DNA of 19,949 bases from Bacillota bacterium. GTDB lineage: Bacteria > Bacillota > Clostridia > Acetivibrionales > Acetivibrionaceae. The DNA lies in assembly GCA_023421115.1 (NCBI GenBank), contig JAEZUI010000271.1:1-19949 (forward strand). Direction: 5' to 3'. A program made the position numbers and the translations under genes. A model generated the notes under the pieces. It was not told the DNA's origin. It did no database searches and saw only the letters and a program-made list of their open reading frames with translations. Of this stretch, positions 1-8,136 are shown piece after piece. Numbering within the stretch: position 1 is the first letter of the stretch; every line of letters begins with the position of its first letter.

Positions 1-1
1 A

Positions 2-91
2 GATAAATTTCATGACCTGATAAGTTTTTCACCTCTTAAAAGAATTACTGGAATAAATATTCATAGTCCCCGCAGAAAACTTCCAGGTTAA
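2..91 (+). CDS. possible C-terminal end of an upstream gene, cut by the window edge
   Basis: An open frame enters from the left edge and runs 29 codons to a TAA at 89-91. It encodes a basic tail ending in ...NIHSPRRKLPG. I do not recognise the family. An open frame of this length is only weak evidence in A+T-rich DNA, so it may be chance. The following ~155 bases up to the sigI ribosome site contain no other gene that I can see. Confidence 0.25.
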   Translation, partial: DKFHDLISFSPLKRITGINIHSPRRKLPG

Positions 92-247
92 TCAAGTAAT
101 AACATTAATAAGGTGGTTTCTAAAGACTACTGAGCCATTGCTATTTCAAGACAGCTGTGAATTATAGTTTTTTTACATTTAAGTGTCTTCAAGCGAATTA
201 AAAAAGAGTTAATATACGAAGATACTACAGTAGGGAGGGAATACTCA

Positions 248-991
248 TTGATAAATTTAAAATCATACAACATGTTAAGACACGAAAAAGACTCGTTTTT
301 AGAAATAATAGAAAAAATTAAAAATGGTGATATTCTCCTTAGAAATAAGTTTATTGATGACTACAAACCTTTTATATTGAAATGTGTATCACAACTAGTA
401 GGAAAAAAAAGTAATTTAGTTCAAAGTGATGAATACAGCATTGCTCTCATTGCCTTTAACGAAGCTATCGAGTCCTATAATTTAGATAAAAAGACTATGT
501 TTGTCAGTTTTTCGAAGCAAGTAATAAAAAGACGGCTTATAGATTATTTAAGAAGTACAAAAAAGAACAATATCACTGTACCTTTTTCATATTTTAGCGA
601 CAACGAGAGTAGTATTTTCGAAGAGAAGTATTTGTATGATGGTAGTTCAGATTATAGCAGTGAGTTTGACACCAAAGAAGAAATTAGAAATTTTGAGCTG
701 AAAATATACGAATATAAAATGACAATTGAGGACTTGATTGATTGTTCCCCAAAACACCGTGATACTAGAATTTTGTGTCTTAATGTAGCAAGGATTATAA
801 CAGAAAATGATACATTATATCAACTATTTATGAAAAAGAAAATTTTGCCGTATAAAGAGTTAACTGAGCACGTTAATCAATGTAGGAGAACACTTGAAAA
901 GAATAGAAAATTTATTATCGCAATGATTTTTGTACTAAAAAGCGATCTTGATATATTAAAAAGATACATATATGATACAATAGGACGGTGA
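248..991 (+). CDS. sigI: RNA polymerase sigma factor SigI
   Basis: Alternative sigma-70 family factor of the SigI group. In cellulosomal clostridia these factors are held by membrane-bound RsgI and switch on cellulosome and polysaccharide-degradation genes; in Bacillus the system answers heat and envelope stress. The 247-residue protein has the usual SigI length. A region 2-like part covers about residues 20-110, with DEYSIALIAFNEAIESYN (61-78) and FSKQVIKRRLIDYLR (88-102), the latter typical of SigI. The C-terminal part carries RRTLEKNRKFIIAMI, the conserved SigI C-terminal helix. The start is TTG at 248, set by GGGAGG about 8 bases upstream. rsgI follows after 6 bases, so the two are co-transcribed. 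SigI factors usually control their own operon, but I could not identify a convincing SigI-type promoter upstream. Confidence 0.93.
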   Translation: MINLKSYNMLRHEKDSFLEIIEKIKNGDILLRNKFIDDYKPFILKCVSQLVGKKSNLVQSDEYSIALIAFNEAIESYNLDKKTMFVSFSKQVIKRRLIDYLRSTKKNNITVPFSYFSDNESSIFEEKYLYDGSSDYSSEFDTKEEIRNFELKIYEYKMTIEDLIDCSPKHRDTRILCLNVARIITENDTLYQLFMKKKILPYKELTEHVNQCRRTLEKNRKFIIAMIFVLKSDLDILKRYIYDTIGR

Positions 992-997
992 AATATT

Positions 998-2365
998 ATG
1001 ATAAAACAAAAGGGCACTATTTTGAAATTCAAAAACAACTTGGCTATTATTATGACTTCTGATTGTAGAGTTGTTTCAATATTAAAACAGCCGGGTATGT
1101 ACGTAGGTTTAGAAGTTTTGTTCAACACAAATGAGATTATACATAAAAAGAACAAACTTGTTCTTACTTCTCAAATTGTTGCTGCAGTTGCTGCAATGTT
1201 TATAATTATGCTTGCTTTTTTCAATCCCTTCAACAGCAATGGTGTATATGCTTATGTTGCATTAGACTCGAATACCAGTATTGAATTTGAGTTGGATAAA
1301 AACAACAAAATACTAAAGGTAAATAGTTTTAACGACGATACAAGTGATTTATTAAAGGAATTAGATCTAAAGCATAAGTCTGTCGATGTTGCGATAAGAG
1401 AAGTAATTAAGAAATCTAACTTAAATGAATCAACAATACTCATAACAGCATGTTTGAAAGAACAAAGGAATACTAATTCTGGTGATAAAAAGGAGAATAA
1501 CTCTGAAGAGTTGAAAAAGTTAATAGATATCTGTAAGAGTGCCGCTGAAGATGATACTAACGAGGATATCCGCTCAAAAGTAGTAGAAACCTCGTATGAC
1601 TACAAGAAATTGGCCAATATAAATAAGATTTCTATAGGGAGAAGTATTGTCTATGAGAAAGCCAAAGAACAAGGTGTTGATTTAGATATCGAAGAAATTA
1701 AAAGCAAAAGTATTGATGAAGCTCTGAAGAAGGTCAAAATTGACGATGTGGGTGTTATACATGATGTGAAAAAAGCTGAAGTCCAAAAGCCTGCCCCAGA
1801 ATCTAAAAGAAAAGAAATCCCAATAGAAAAAATGGATCCAATTGTGAAAAAAGATCCAAAGTCTATAGTGGAGCCCAAGGATAAACCTGAAGTAAAACAG
1901 GAATTAGAACTAAAGGAAAAACCTGAAGTAAAACAGAAAACAGAGCCAAAGGATAAATCTGAAGTAAAGCAGGAAATAGAGCCAAAGGATAAACCTGAAG
2001 TAAAACCGGAAATAGAACCAAAGGATAAGCCTGAAGTAAAACCGGAAATAGAATCAAAAGACAAATCTGAAGTAAAACCGGAAATAGAGCCAAAGGATAA
2101 ACCTGAAGTAAAACCGGAAATAGAACCAAAGGATAAACCTGAAATAAAACAGGAAGTAGAACCAAAGGATAAACCTGAAGTGAAACAGGAAGTAGAACTA
2201 GAAGCAAAACCAGAAGTAGAAGAAGAAAAGGACAAATTCGAAGTTAATTCCGAAATAGAACAAAAGGTTAAACCCGAAGTAAAACCCGAGAATACACTTG
2301 ATAAAAAACCTAATGTTGACACAGACCCAAAAGAAATAGTCGATAAAAAACCTTCTCTCAATTAA
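998..2365 (+). CDS. rsgI: anti-sigma-I factor RsgI with Lys/Glu/Pro repeat stalk
   Basis: Membrane-spanning partner that sequesters SigI. Residues 1-50 form the cytoplasmic RsgI N-terminal domain (KGTILKFKNNLAIIMTSD, then PGMYVGLEV). Residues about 58-75 are a single membrane helix. Residues 84-160 match the conserved region just outside the membrane (YAYVALDSN then SIEFELD). From residue 292 to about 411 the protein is ten tandem 12-residue units of the type EPKDKPEVKPEI, followed by a degenerate tail of similar composition. RsgI proteins of Clostridium thermocellum often end in CBM3, PA14, GH10 or similar sensor modules; no such module is visible here, so the signal is unclear. In family members I recall an Asn-Pro at the self-cleavage site; here it reads Asn92-Thr93. 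The gene starts 6 bases after sigI, and its stop lies inside a terminator hairpin. Confidence 0.92.
   Translation: MIKQKGTILKFKNNLAIIMTSDCRVVSILKQPGMYVGLEVLFNTNEIIHKKNKLVLTSQIVAAVAAMFIIMLAFFNPFNSNGVYAYVALDSNTSIEFELDKNNKILKVNSFNDDTSDLLKELDLKHKSVDVAIREVIKKSNLNESTILITACLKEQRNTNSGDKKENNSEELKKLIDICKSAAEDDTNEDIRSKVVETSYDYKKLANINKISIGRSIVYEKAKEQGVDLDIEEIKSKSIDEALKKVKIDDVGVIHDVKKAEVQKPAPESKRKEIPIEKMDPIVKKDPKSIVEPKDKPEVKQELELKEKPEVKQKTEPKDKSEVKQEIEPKDKPEVKPEIEPKDKPEVKPEIESKDKSEVKPEIEPKDKPEVKPEIEPKDKPEIKQEVEPKDKPEVKQEVELEAKPEVEEEKDKFEVNSEIEQKVKPEVKPENTLDKKPNVDTDPKEIVDKKPSLN
1871..2230 (+). repeat. ten tandem 36-bp repeats encoding the RsgI stalk
   Basis: Ten in-frame units of exactly 36 bases begin at 1871, 1907, 1943, 1979, 2015, 2051, 2087, 2123, 2159 and 2195. 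The consensus peptide is EPKDKPEVKPEI. Units 4-8 are nearly identical, which suggests recent expansion; the outer units are more diverged. Copy number is likely to vary between strains by slippage or recombination, changing stalk length without breaking the frame. Confidence 0.93.
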
Positions 2366-2390
2366 TGGGAGGAGGTTTTACTTCTTTTTA
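2347..2390 (+). terminator. rho-independent terminator of sigI-rsgI
   Basis: A 13-bp stem pairs 2347-2359 with 2367-2379, including two G-U pairs, around a 7-base loop. It is followed by a T-rich tract (CTTCTTTTT). The left arm and loop contain the last codons and the stop of rsgI, so the operon ends tightly here. Confidence 0.8.
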
Positions 2391-2614
2391 TCTTATTATT
2401 GCTGTCATTGTTTATCTCATTATATTTTCATATGGATTTCATATTAATAATCTGATATAATTCTTGGTGTTAAGTGTTTTCCAGAAAATAACTTGTCGAT
2501 TTTCGTTTGCAAAAAACTCGAATTTTATTGGGTTTATGCTACAAGAATTGGCTAATGAATTTTATTGAAATGTCTTAATAAATTACTTTATTATTTTGAT
2601 TTGGAGGAAGAATT

Positions 2615-3298
2615 ATGAATTATGCAAGACTATCAAGAAGATTTTTTGCTTTCTATTTTGATTCCCTTATAGTAACTGGTATTGTTTCTGCGTTGCTATT
2701 GTTTCTTAAAATTTTTGATGTGGGTATATCCTTTGAGGGTATAATGGAGGGCGATTTTTCTTTTTTTAGTAGATATTATATTTTGTATTTTTTAATTTAT
2801 CTGATATATGAGGTGTCTTTCTTAGCATCGGCTTTATCTTCAACTCCTGGTAAGATAATTTTAGGAATAGAAGTAGTAAGTTACGAATCAAGCTTTATAA
2901 AAGTTTTTATAAGATCATTAGTAAAAGTAATTGGAGCATTACCTGGTCTTATTTATATCTCTGGATTAGTTGCAGCTTTCAATGAAAAAAAACAATCTAT
3001 TCACGACCTGTTAGCAAAAACATTTGTAACTGATTTAGACAGCAGAAACCTTTCTTTTTCAAGTAATATGGACAGTGCCGAGTTTCATGAGGAAATGAAA
3101 AAAAGAGGTATTAAAACGTTTAGTCAACAGCAATCTTTAGCCGAAGAAATGTTTGGAAAAGCAAGTAAGGCTAATAATAACCTTCTCACGAGTCCGTTGC
3201 TATGGGTTATAGTTTTGGTTATCTCAATAGTTGTCGGTTTTGTTTATACAAGAACAGTTACATCTGAAATTCAAAAACTTATAAGTGGGTCCTTTTGA
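2615..3298 (+). CDS. RDD family membrane protein
   Basis: Small polytopic membrane protein of the RDD family, whose molecular role is mostly unknown. Some members act in ion or compatible-solute exchange. The N-terminal motif YARLSRRFFAFYFDSLIV (residues 3-20) holds the conserved Arg and Asp, and TPGKIILGIEVV (about residues 77-88) is the second RDD signature. Hydrophobic helices lie at about residues 12-30, 53-75 and 100-125. After a soluble stretch a final C-terminal helix spans about 193-215, which is an addition to the basic domain. The ATG at 2615 is preceded by GGAGG at a good distance. The 249 bases after rsgI separate it from that operon, and the following nitroreductase has its own ribosome site, so it is probably transcribed alone. 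Confidence 0.85.
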   Translation: MNYARLSRRFFAFYFDSLIVTGIVSALLLFLKIFDVGISFEGIMEGDFSFFSRYYILYFLIYLIYEVSFLASALSSTPGKIILGIEVVSYESSFIKVFIRSLVKVIGALPGLIYISGLVAAFNEKKQSIHDLLAKTFVTDLDSRNLSFSSNMDSAEFHEEMKKRGIKTFSQQQSLAEEMFGKASKANNNLLTSPLLWVIVLVISIVVGFVYTRTVTSEIQKLISGSF

Positions 3299-3385
3299 AA
3301 AAAACAACTAGATTAAATATTTAAAACAAAAATTTGAATTGTTCAGAATAAATTCTAAATAAATATATATTTAGGGGGATTGCAA

Positions 3386-3940
3386 ATGAATGAAGTATTA
3401 AAAGCAATTAAAAGCAGGAGAAGTCTAAGAAAATATAGACCTGAGCAAATTAAGCAGGAAGAACTAGGAATGATTATTGAAGCTGGTATTTATGCTCCGT
3501 CGGGTCATAATTCACAACCTTGGCATTTTACAGTTGTACAGGATAGAAAAGTTATTGAGCACATTAATGATATTTCAAAAAAGCTTATGGCGACGATGGA
3601 AATTGAATGGATCAAGAAAATAGGATTAGATCCTGATGCTGATATTACATATAAGGCACCAACTTTAATTATTGTCTCGGGGAAAGAAGATGTACCCAGC
3701 AGTAAAATTGACTGCTGTGCTGCTGTTGAAAATATGCTCCTAGCTGCTGAAAGCTTAAACATTGGATCAGTATGGTTGGGATTTGCCATATTTGGGATTC
3801 AAACTCCAGGAGAGGCTAAAAAATTAGATGTACCTGAAGGGTATGAACCATACTACGCTTTTGTCTTAGGCTACAAAGAGCAAGATTCACAGCCAGATGT
3901 ACCAAGTAGAAATTATGATGTAGTTAATTATATTAGATGA
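3386..3940 (+). CDS. nitroreductase family FMN-dependent oxidoreductase
   Basis: FMN-binding NAD(P)H-dependent oxidoreductase of the nitroreductase fold, cytoplasmic and probably dimeric. The N-terminus has the FMN phosphate-binding SRRSLRKY motif, then APSGHNSQPWHF, the usual flavin-contacting loop. The C-terminal part has the expected VWLGFAIFG and final helix. At 184 residues it has the normal length for this group. I place the start at the ATG at 3386, with AGGGGGA at 3373-3379 as ribosome site; a TTG two codons earlier is closer to that site and less likely. The physiological substrate cannot be told from sequence. It stands between unrelated genes and looks monocistronic. Confidence 0.9.
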   Translation: MNEVLKAIKSRRSLRKYRPEQIKQEELGMIIEAGIYAPSGHNSQPWHFTVVQDRKVIEHINDISKKLMATMEIEWIKKIGLDPDADITYKAPTLIIVSGKEDVPSSKIDCCAAVENMLLAAESLNIGSVWLGFAIFGIQTPGEAKKLDVPEGYEPYYAFVLGYKEQDSQPDVPSRNYDVVNYIR

Positions 3941-3977
3941 ATTATTGAACCGTCAGCTCAAATATCATTAGCGATCC

Positions 3978-4033
3978 TAGCATACCTCAGCGGAAGCTAC
4001 AATCAATGTAGTAAATTCTGTTGCGGTATGCTA
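3978..4033 (+). repeat. 56-nt long imperfect palindrome before the membrane glycosyltransferase-like gene
   Basis: Three nested stems can be drawn. The outer 9-bp stem pairs TAGCATACC (3978-3986) with GGTATGCTA (4025-4033). A middle 8-bp stem with two G-U pairs joins 3988-3995 to 4016-4023. An inner 5-bp stem CTACA/TGTAG (3997-4001 with 4007-4011) closes an ATCAA loop. No T tract follows on the + strand. It may be an RNA structure in the leader of the next gene, or a terminator-like or DNA palindromic element. Confidence 0.6.
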
Positions 4034-6330
4034 TAAGTGTTATATATGAAAATTTTCTTAACAATGAAAGAAGAGAGGATGGCTTTGCCAGTCAGAAATT
4101 TATGAACTTGCTTATAGGAAATAAAAGTACTAAGTTTCATCTTTTTAAAACATTATACTATGTTTTATTTGCTGCTTTTGTGAGTTTTTTTGGAGCGTAT
4201 AGAATTAAAGGATTATTTATAGATTGGCTATCGATTGATTTAGGGTTGTTTCATCTTTTACCTGTAGTATTTATATTAATATTATGTGGGACTTACTTGG
4301 CAATCAGGAATAATTATGGTGAAATTTTGGTGGGTAAAATAGTAGGAGCTAAGTGCAAAGAATTTCAACAAAAAAAAATAAACTTTGCTTATATATGCCT
4401 GATAATTATATCTTTCTTGAGCAGCCTTTTTTCATATAAAGTTTTAACTTTTAAAGGTGCAGGTACTATATCAAGTAGGATTCCTGACAATTTAGTACGT
4501 GTATTTTCAGATATTGGATCGGGTTTCGTTTTCGCTTTGTTATGTTTGCTACTCTTATCGAGCTTTTTAGGAATTGTAAGAACGGCGGATTATCATAGAG
4601 TCTCAGTAAAAGGAATATTCCCCTTTCTTATTGTAGTTATAATTGCCAATATGCTAGCTGTTTATTATATAACTTCAGAAAAAGTTGTTTATTGTTGGGA
4701 CAACTTGGGATATTGGATTGTTAGTCAAAGCATGTCTGACTTGCTTTTTAGCGATTTCTACAGCTTTATGGAAAGTGTAAATAATTCAATATTAACTAGT
4801 GATTATAATTATCTCCCTATTGTGCCTATTTGTGTTATTATGAAAGTGTTTGGAAAGAGCAGATTGGTGTACATATTATCAATACTAAATGTGTACTTTA
4901 TTCCTTGTCTATGGTTTTTGAGAATAACTATACTACATATATTGTCAGCGGTTAATATTAAATTAAATAAAAATATAATATACTACATTATAATGCTTTT
5001 CTTTCCGCTTATAATATTTATTACTTTTGCAGGTTTTGTTGATGCAGGAGGTCTGATAATAATTGCTTTAACTATATTATTATATCTTAAGAAAGGCATA
5101 GACCCTTTACAGAAAAGCTTTGCAATAGGTTTTTTACTGGCATTACTTTATTTGTTCCGCAGATGGTATATGTTCTGGATAATATCATTTATTATATGTG
5201 TTTTTGTTAATGCTGTAATAGAAGCAATGAAGCAGACTGAAAATAATAAATTTAAAGAGCTTATTCATAGGGTTGGTATGGTTCTTATTATTCCACTGGC
5301 TTTTGGTGGCTTACTGACTCTCGCATTTCAGCCTCTTGTAGTTAATAAACTTCTCCTATCCAACTATTCTGATATGTACTCTGCGTATAATTTTGGGCTA
5401 TCAAAAGATTTAGGTCAGATAATAAAGTATTTTGGAGCTATTGTGCCAATACTATCAATTTTATCTCTCATAGTTTCAATATTCATCAAAGAAATGAGAT
5501 CTAAAATAATTTTCTTTGCTGCACAAATAGTAATCTGTTTTCTGATTTTTACGAGGGTTCAGACACATGGGGCCCAGCACTATCTCATGTACATTCCTGG
5601 AATGATGATTGTTATGTCATATCTATTATCAAGTATTTGTAGGATAAAGAAGAAGGCTATTTCATGGGGATTAATTTTTCTAGTTGGCATAATGAGTGTA
5701 TTAAATTTCTCTATACCTTTTTTTGGTACTGCAGATATAAAGAATATTGCCATAAGAACTGTGTTTAATAATGGCTTATTTGTGACACAAAAAATTATTC
5801 CGAGAAAGCGTACCGATATAAAGGAGCTTCAAAACCTGCTTAATGCCTTAGATCAATTGTCACAAGAAGGTAATGTAAAAATAGGATTGTTAGCATCTTC
5901 TTTTTCACTTAATTCTGATACATTTGCATACTTTGAAATGTCTCTAGGTATGCCTGAAAGTGATTGGAAAAAAAGGCCATACATTGTAAGTGGTTCAACA
6001 GTTGACCAACGTTCTACAACTCCATTTTGGCTGTTTGATTGTGATTATGTTGTTTTGGGAAATCCACCACAATATCACTTAAACCCAAAAGATCAAATGG
6101 TTGTGGTACTTCCTACAAATAATATTCTACAGGTTGTTGGCTTTGGGAAAGCCTTCAAAAAACTTGACAATTCTTTCAAATTAGAAAATGATAGCTTGGT
6201 ATATATTTATAAGCGCATTAGGTCTGTATCACAAGTAGAGGCACAGGAACTGGCAGATCAGTTCCACAACCTGTATCCTCTGCTGCCTCAGCAATATCCT
6301 CCTTTAGCACCGCAAGTGCCTTTTGAATAG
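4021..6330 (+). CDS. large polytopic membrane protein, GT-C glycosyltransferase-like
   Basis: A 769-residue protein with roughly a dozen hydrophobic helices between residues 40 and 570, followed by a soluble region of about 200 residues and a proline-rich tail (PLLPQQYPPLAPQ). After an early helix the outside loop reads VVYCWDNLGYWIVS (about residues 222-235), with the acidic residue followed by an aromatic patch expected in the first loop of lipid-linked-sugar (PMT/ArnT-type) GT-C enzymes. This is the basis for the tentative call; no specific family was recognised. If right, it would transfer sugars from a lipid carrier on the outer face. The 5' end is uncertain: the frame opens only at 4015, the TTG at 4021 has no ribosome site and lies in a palindrome, and the next ATG (4102) also lacks one. 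Confidence 0.6.
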   Translation: MRYAISVIYENFLNNERREDGFASQKFMNLLIGNKSTKFHLFKTLYYVLFAAFVSFFGAYRIKGLFIDWLSIDLGLFHLLPVVFILILCGTYLAIRNNYGEILVGKIVGAKCKEFQQKKINFAYICLIIISFLSSLFSYKVLTFKGAGTISSRIPDNLVRVFSDIGSGFVFALLCLLLLSSFLGIVRTADYHRVSVKGIFPFLIVVIIANMLAVYYITSEKVVYCWDNLGYWIVSQSMSDLLFSDFYSFMESVNNSILTSDYNYLPIVPICVIMKVFGKSRLVYILSILNVYFIPCLWFLRITILHILSAVNIKLNKNIIYYIIMLFFPLIIFITFAGFVDAGGLIIIALTILLYLKKGIDPLQKSFAIGFLLALLYLFRRWYMFWIISFIICVFVNAVIEAMKQTENNKFKELIHRVGMVLIIPLAFGGLLTLAFQPLVVNKLLLSNYSDMYSAYNFGLSKDLGQIIKYFGAIVPILSILSLIVSIFIKEMRSKIIFFAAQIVICFLIFTRVQTHGAQHYLMYIPGMMIVMSYLLSSICRIKKKAISWGLIFLVGIMSVLNFSIPFFGTADIKNIAIRTVFNNGLFVTQKIIPRKRTDIKELQNLLNALDQLSQEGNVKIGLLASSFSLNSDTFAYFEMSLGMPESDWKKRPYIVSGSTVDQRSTTPFWLFDCDYVVLGNPPQYHLNPKDQMVVVLPTNNILQVVGFGKAFKKLDNSFKLENDSLVYIYKRIRSVSQVEAQELADQFHNLYPLLPQQYPPLAPQVPFE

Positions 6331-6501
6331 TACGAATTTATTTTATATAGGATGATTAAAGATAATTTATGATATAATTGGGGTGAATATCTTTTATAGT
6401 ACATTTGCAAAATAACTTAAGACAAATTTTGAGGGGCTTGACGACCATTGTATAGGTTGTTTATTGAAATGGTTTAAAGCAGATGATGAGGAGGTGTACA
6501 T

Positions 6502-7293
6502 TTGGATAAATATGGAAAAGCCCTTGCCCTATGGCAATCATACAAGATAATTTCAGTGAGTGATTTAGATAAATACCTTGATAATTTCCGTGTTTTATTC
6601 GCCTTTCATTCCGGTCGTATTGAAAATGAGGAAATAACTTATCATGATACAAGGGAAATATTTGAAAACGGTAAGGTTTCAAATTATTCTGGAAATCCAC
6701 GTGCTTTGTTTGAACAACAAAATCAGAAATTGTGCTATGAGTTAATAAAAGAGAAAATTATTAAAAAAGAACCTTTAAGTATAGACTTAATAAAGGAAAT
6801 TCATAAAGTTCTCACTAGCGGTACATATGATGAACAAAGATATATCAAAAATGAGGAAAGACCTGGTGAATTTAAAAAACATGATTATGTAACTGGGCTT
6901 CTCGAAGTTGGCTGTTCTGCTGAAAATGTTGAAAAGGAGTTAACTGAGTTGATAAATGAAGTGAATCAATACAGTGGTAACGATATATTAAAGGCTGCTA
7001 CATACTTACATGCGGTGTTTGAGTACATACACCCATTTGCTGACGGGAATGGTCGAGTGGGAAGAATGTTACTAAATTATTATCTTATGATCCTAAACCA
7101 TCCACCTTTAATCGTCTATGATGAAAATAAGAAGCTTTACTATGAAGCTTTGCAATGTTACGATGAAAATGAGGATTTAAAACCTCTATATGATTTCTTA
7201 AAGTATCAAGTGGAAAAGACTTGGGAAAATCCGATTAATTTAGCTGAAGGTATATATCGCAAACGGAAAAACTTATCTGACAATGATGGATAG
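6502..7293 (+). CDS. Fic domain protein, class II (N-terminal inhibitory motif)
   Basis: Fic proteins usually transfer AMP from ATP to a hydroxyl side chain of a target protein. The full catalytic motif HPFADGNGRVGR starts at residue 177, with the catalytic His, the metal-binding acidic residue and the phosphate-binding GNGR all intact. Residues 37-42 read SGRIEN, matching the (S/T)xxxE(G/N) inhibitory helix, so this is a class II Fic that blocks its own active site in cis. The target loop KNEERPGEFKKHDYV sits upstream of the core. At 263 residues it is compact, with no clear extra C-terminal domain. The start is TTG at 6502 with GAGGAGGT just upstream. No antitoxin gene adjoins it, as expected for class II. 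The protein it modifies is unknown. Confidence 0.9.
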   Translation: MDKYGKALALWQSYKIISVSDLDKYLDNFRVLFAFHSGRIENEEITYHDTREIFENGKVSNYSGNPRALFEQQNQKLCYELIKEKIIKKEPLSIDLIKEIHKVLTSGTYDEQRYIKNEERPGEFKKHDYVTGLLEVGCSAENVEKELTELINEVNQYSGNDILKAATYLHAVFEYIHPFADGNGRVGRMLLNYYLMILNHPPLIVYDENKKLYYEALQCYDENEDLKPLYDFLKYQVEKTWENPINLAEGIYRKRKNLSDNDG

Positions 7294-7324
7294 ACCGGAT
7301 AAATTTTCAGAAATACTTAAAAAT

Positions 7325-7374
7325 GAAGTCTTATCGATAATTACTTGTGATAATAATCAATAAGGCTTCTTTGA
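7325..7374 (+). terminator. possible terminator between convergent fic and L,D-transpeptidase genes
   Basis: A 10-bp stem with one G-U pair joins GAAGTCTTAT (7325-7334) to ATAAGGCTTC (7360-7369), with some further pairing inside. Only TTT follows the stem, so strength is doubtful. It sits between two convergent genes. Confidence 0.4.
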
Positions 7375-7386
7375 GTAGGGATATTC

Positions 7387-8136
7387 CTACTTAAATTCAA
7401 CCTGTTCGTTATTAAGCTTATCCTTATACCTCTGGATAATATTGTCATAAAGGGCCTTGTTTATTGTTCCAGTAACCTTAAAATTGTTGGCTTTCTGATA
7501 CTTTATAACACTTCTTTTAAGATTATCGCCATATTTTCCGCTAGACCAATCATGAAAATATCCGAGCTTTTTTAAAGCTTTTTGTACCATCAATACATCA
7601 GAGCCTACATCGCCACTTTTTATAATTCTGTAGGGTATGTTTTTCTGCGCAATTGCAACAGTTGTTCCATGAGGCACAGTTTCATAAAGCTCTTTCGCAT
7701 CCTTATTATTCATTCTGATACAGCCGTGGGAAGCGTTAGACTTGCCGACATACCAAGGGGATTTTGTGCCATGTATTCCGTATTTACCCCAGGGAACGTT
7801 AAGTCCTAACCACGAACCTCCAAAACCTTCTCCCCAAGTTGATTTGCTGACAATTTTCCATGTACCGGTTGGAGAAGGGGTATTGGCTTTTCCACCAGAG
7901 ACAGGGTAGGTTCTAATAAGCGAACCGTCTTTATACAAACTCAGCATAAGAGCATCAAGATTTATAAATATGAAATATCCTTTCATATTTTCTATATTTG
8001 TTTCATTTGATTCATCTGTTGTGAGTGAGCTAAACAATGGATGAAAATCGTCAAGCATTAATATATTATTGCAAATAGTGAATAGAGACAAAATTAACAA
8101 AAAAATACTTACTGCTGAAACTATTCTTCTTTTCAA
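7387..8136 (-). CDS. L,D-transpeptidase (YkuD) with C-terminal peptidoglycan-binding domain
   Basis: Cell-wall enzyme that forms 3-3 cross-links or attaches groups to peptidoglycan through a cysteine acyl-enzyme. Residues 1-28 are a basic start plus a hydrophobic helix (signal or membrane anchor). The YkuD domain covers about residues 50-170 and contains GIHGTKSPW and the active-site SHGCIRMNNKDAKELY, with both conserved His, the catalytic Cys and the Arg. Residues about 173-240 form a PG_binding_1 domain (GDVGSDVLMVQKALKKLGYF, then YGDNLKRSVIKYQK). The start is TTG at 8136 with AGGTGA six bases before it. It is transcribed alone, convergent with fic and divergent from the aldolase gene. The acceptor and any special role, for example in spore or vegetative wall, cannot be told. 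Confidence 0.92.
   Translation of the reverse strand: MKRRIVSAVSIFLLILSLFTICNNILMLDDFHPLFSSLTTDESNETNIENMKGYFIFINLDALMLSLYKDGSLIRTYPVSGGKANTPSPTGTWKIVSKSTWGEGFGGSWLGLNVPWGKYGIHGTKSPWYVGKSNASHGCIRMNNKDAKELYETVPHGTTVAIAQKNIPYRIIKSGDVGSDVLMVQKALKKLGYFHDWSSGKYGDNLKRSVIKYQKANNFKVTGTINKALYDNIIQRYKDKLNNEQVEFK

Noticed and set aside
190..220. CGAA motifs upstream of sigI as a SigI-type -10 element.
   Set aside because: CGAA occurs at two places, but neither has the C-rich -35 element expected at the right distance, so no autoregulatory promoter can be claimed.
1651..2361. Long open frames on the minus strand inside rsgI (236 and 114 codons).
   Set aside because: They are antisense images of the 36-bp repeats, have low-complexity Ser/Gly/Phe or Leu/Val sequence, and no ribosome sites; the plus-strand RsgI is clearly the real product.
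6502..7293. Fic gene as part of a toxin-antitoxin pair.
   Set aside because: No small antitoxin gene adjoins it and the inhibitory motif is within the same chain (class II).
7301..7313. A 13-base sequence (AAATTTTCAGAAA) shared with 15008-15020, considered as a shared regulator site.
   Set aside because: A rough estimate gives many 13-base matches by chance in 20 kb of A+T-rich DNA, and the 7301 copy is downstream of a gene, not in a promoter.
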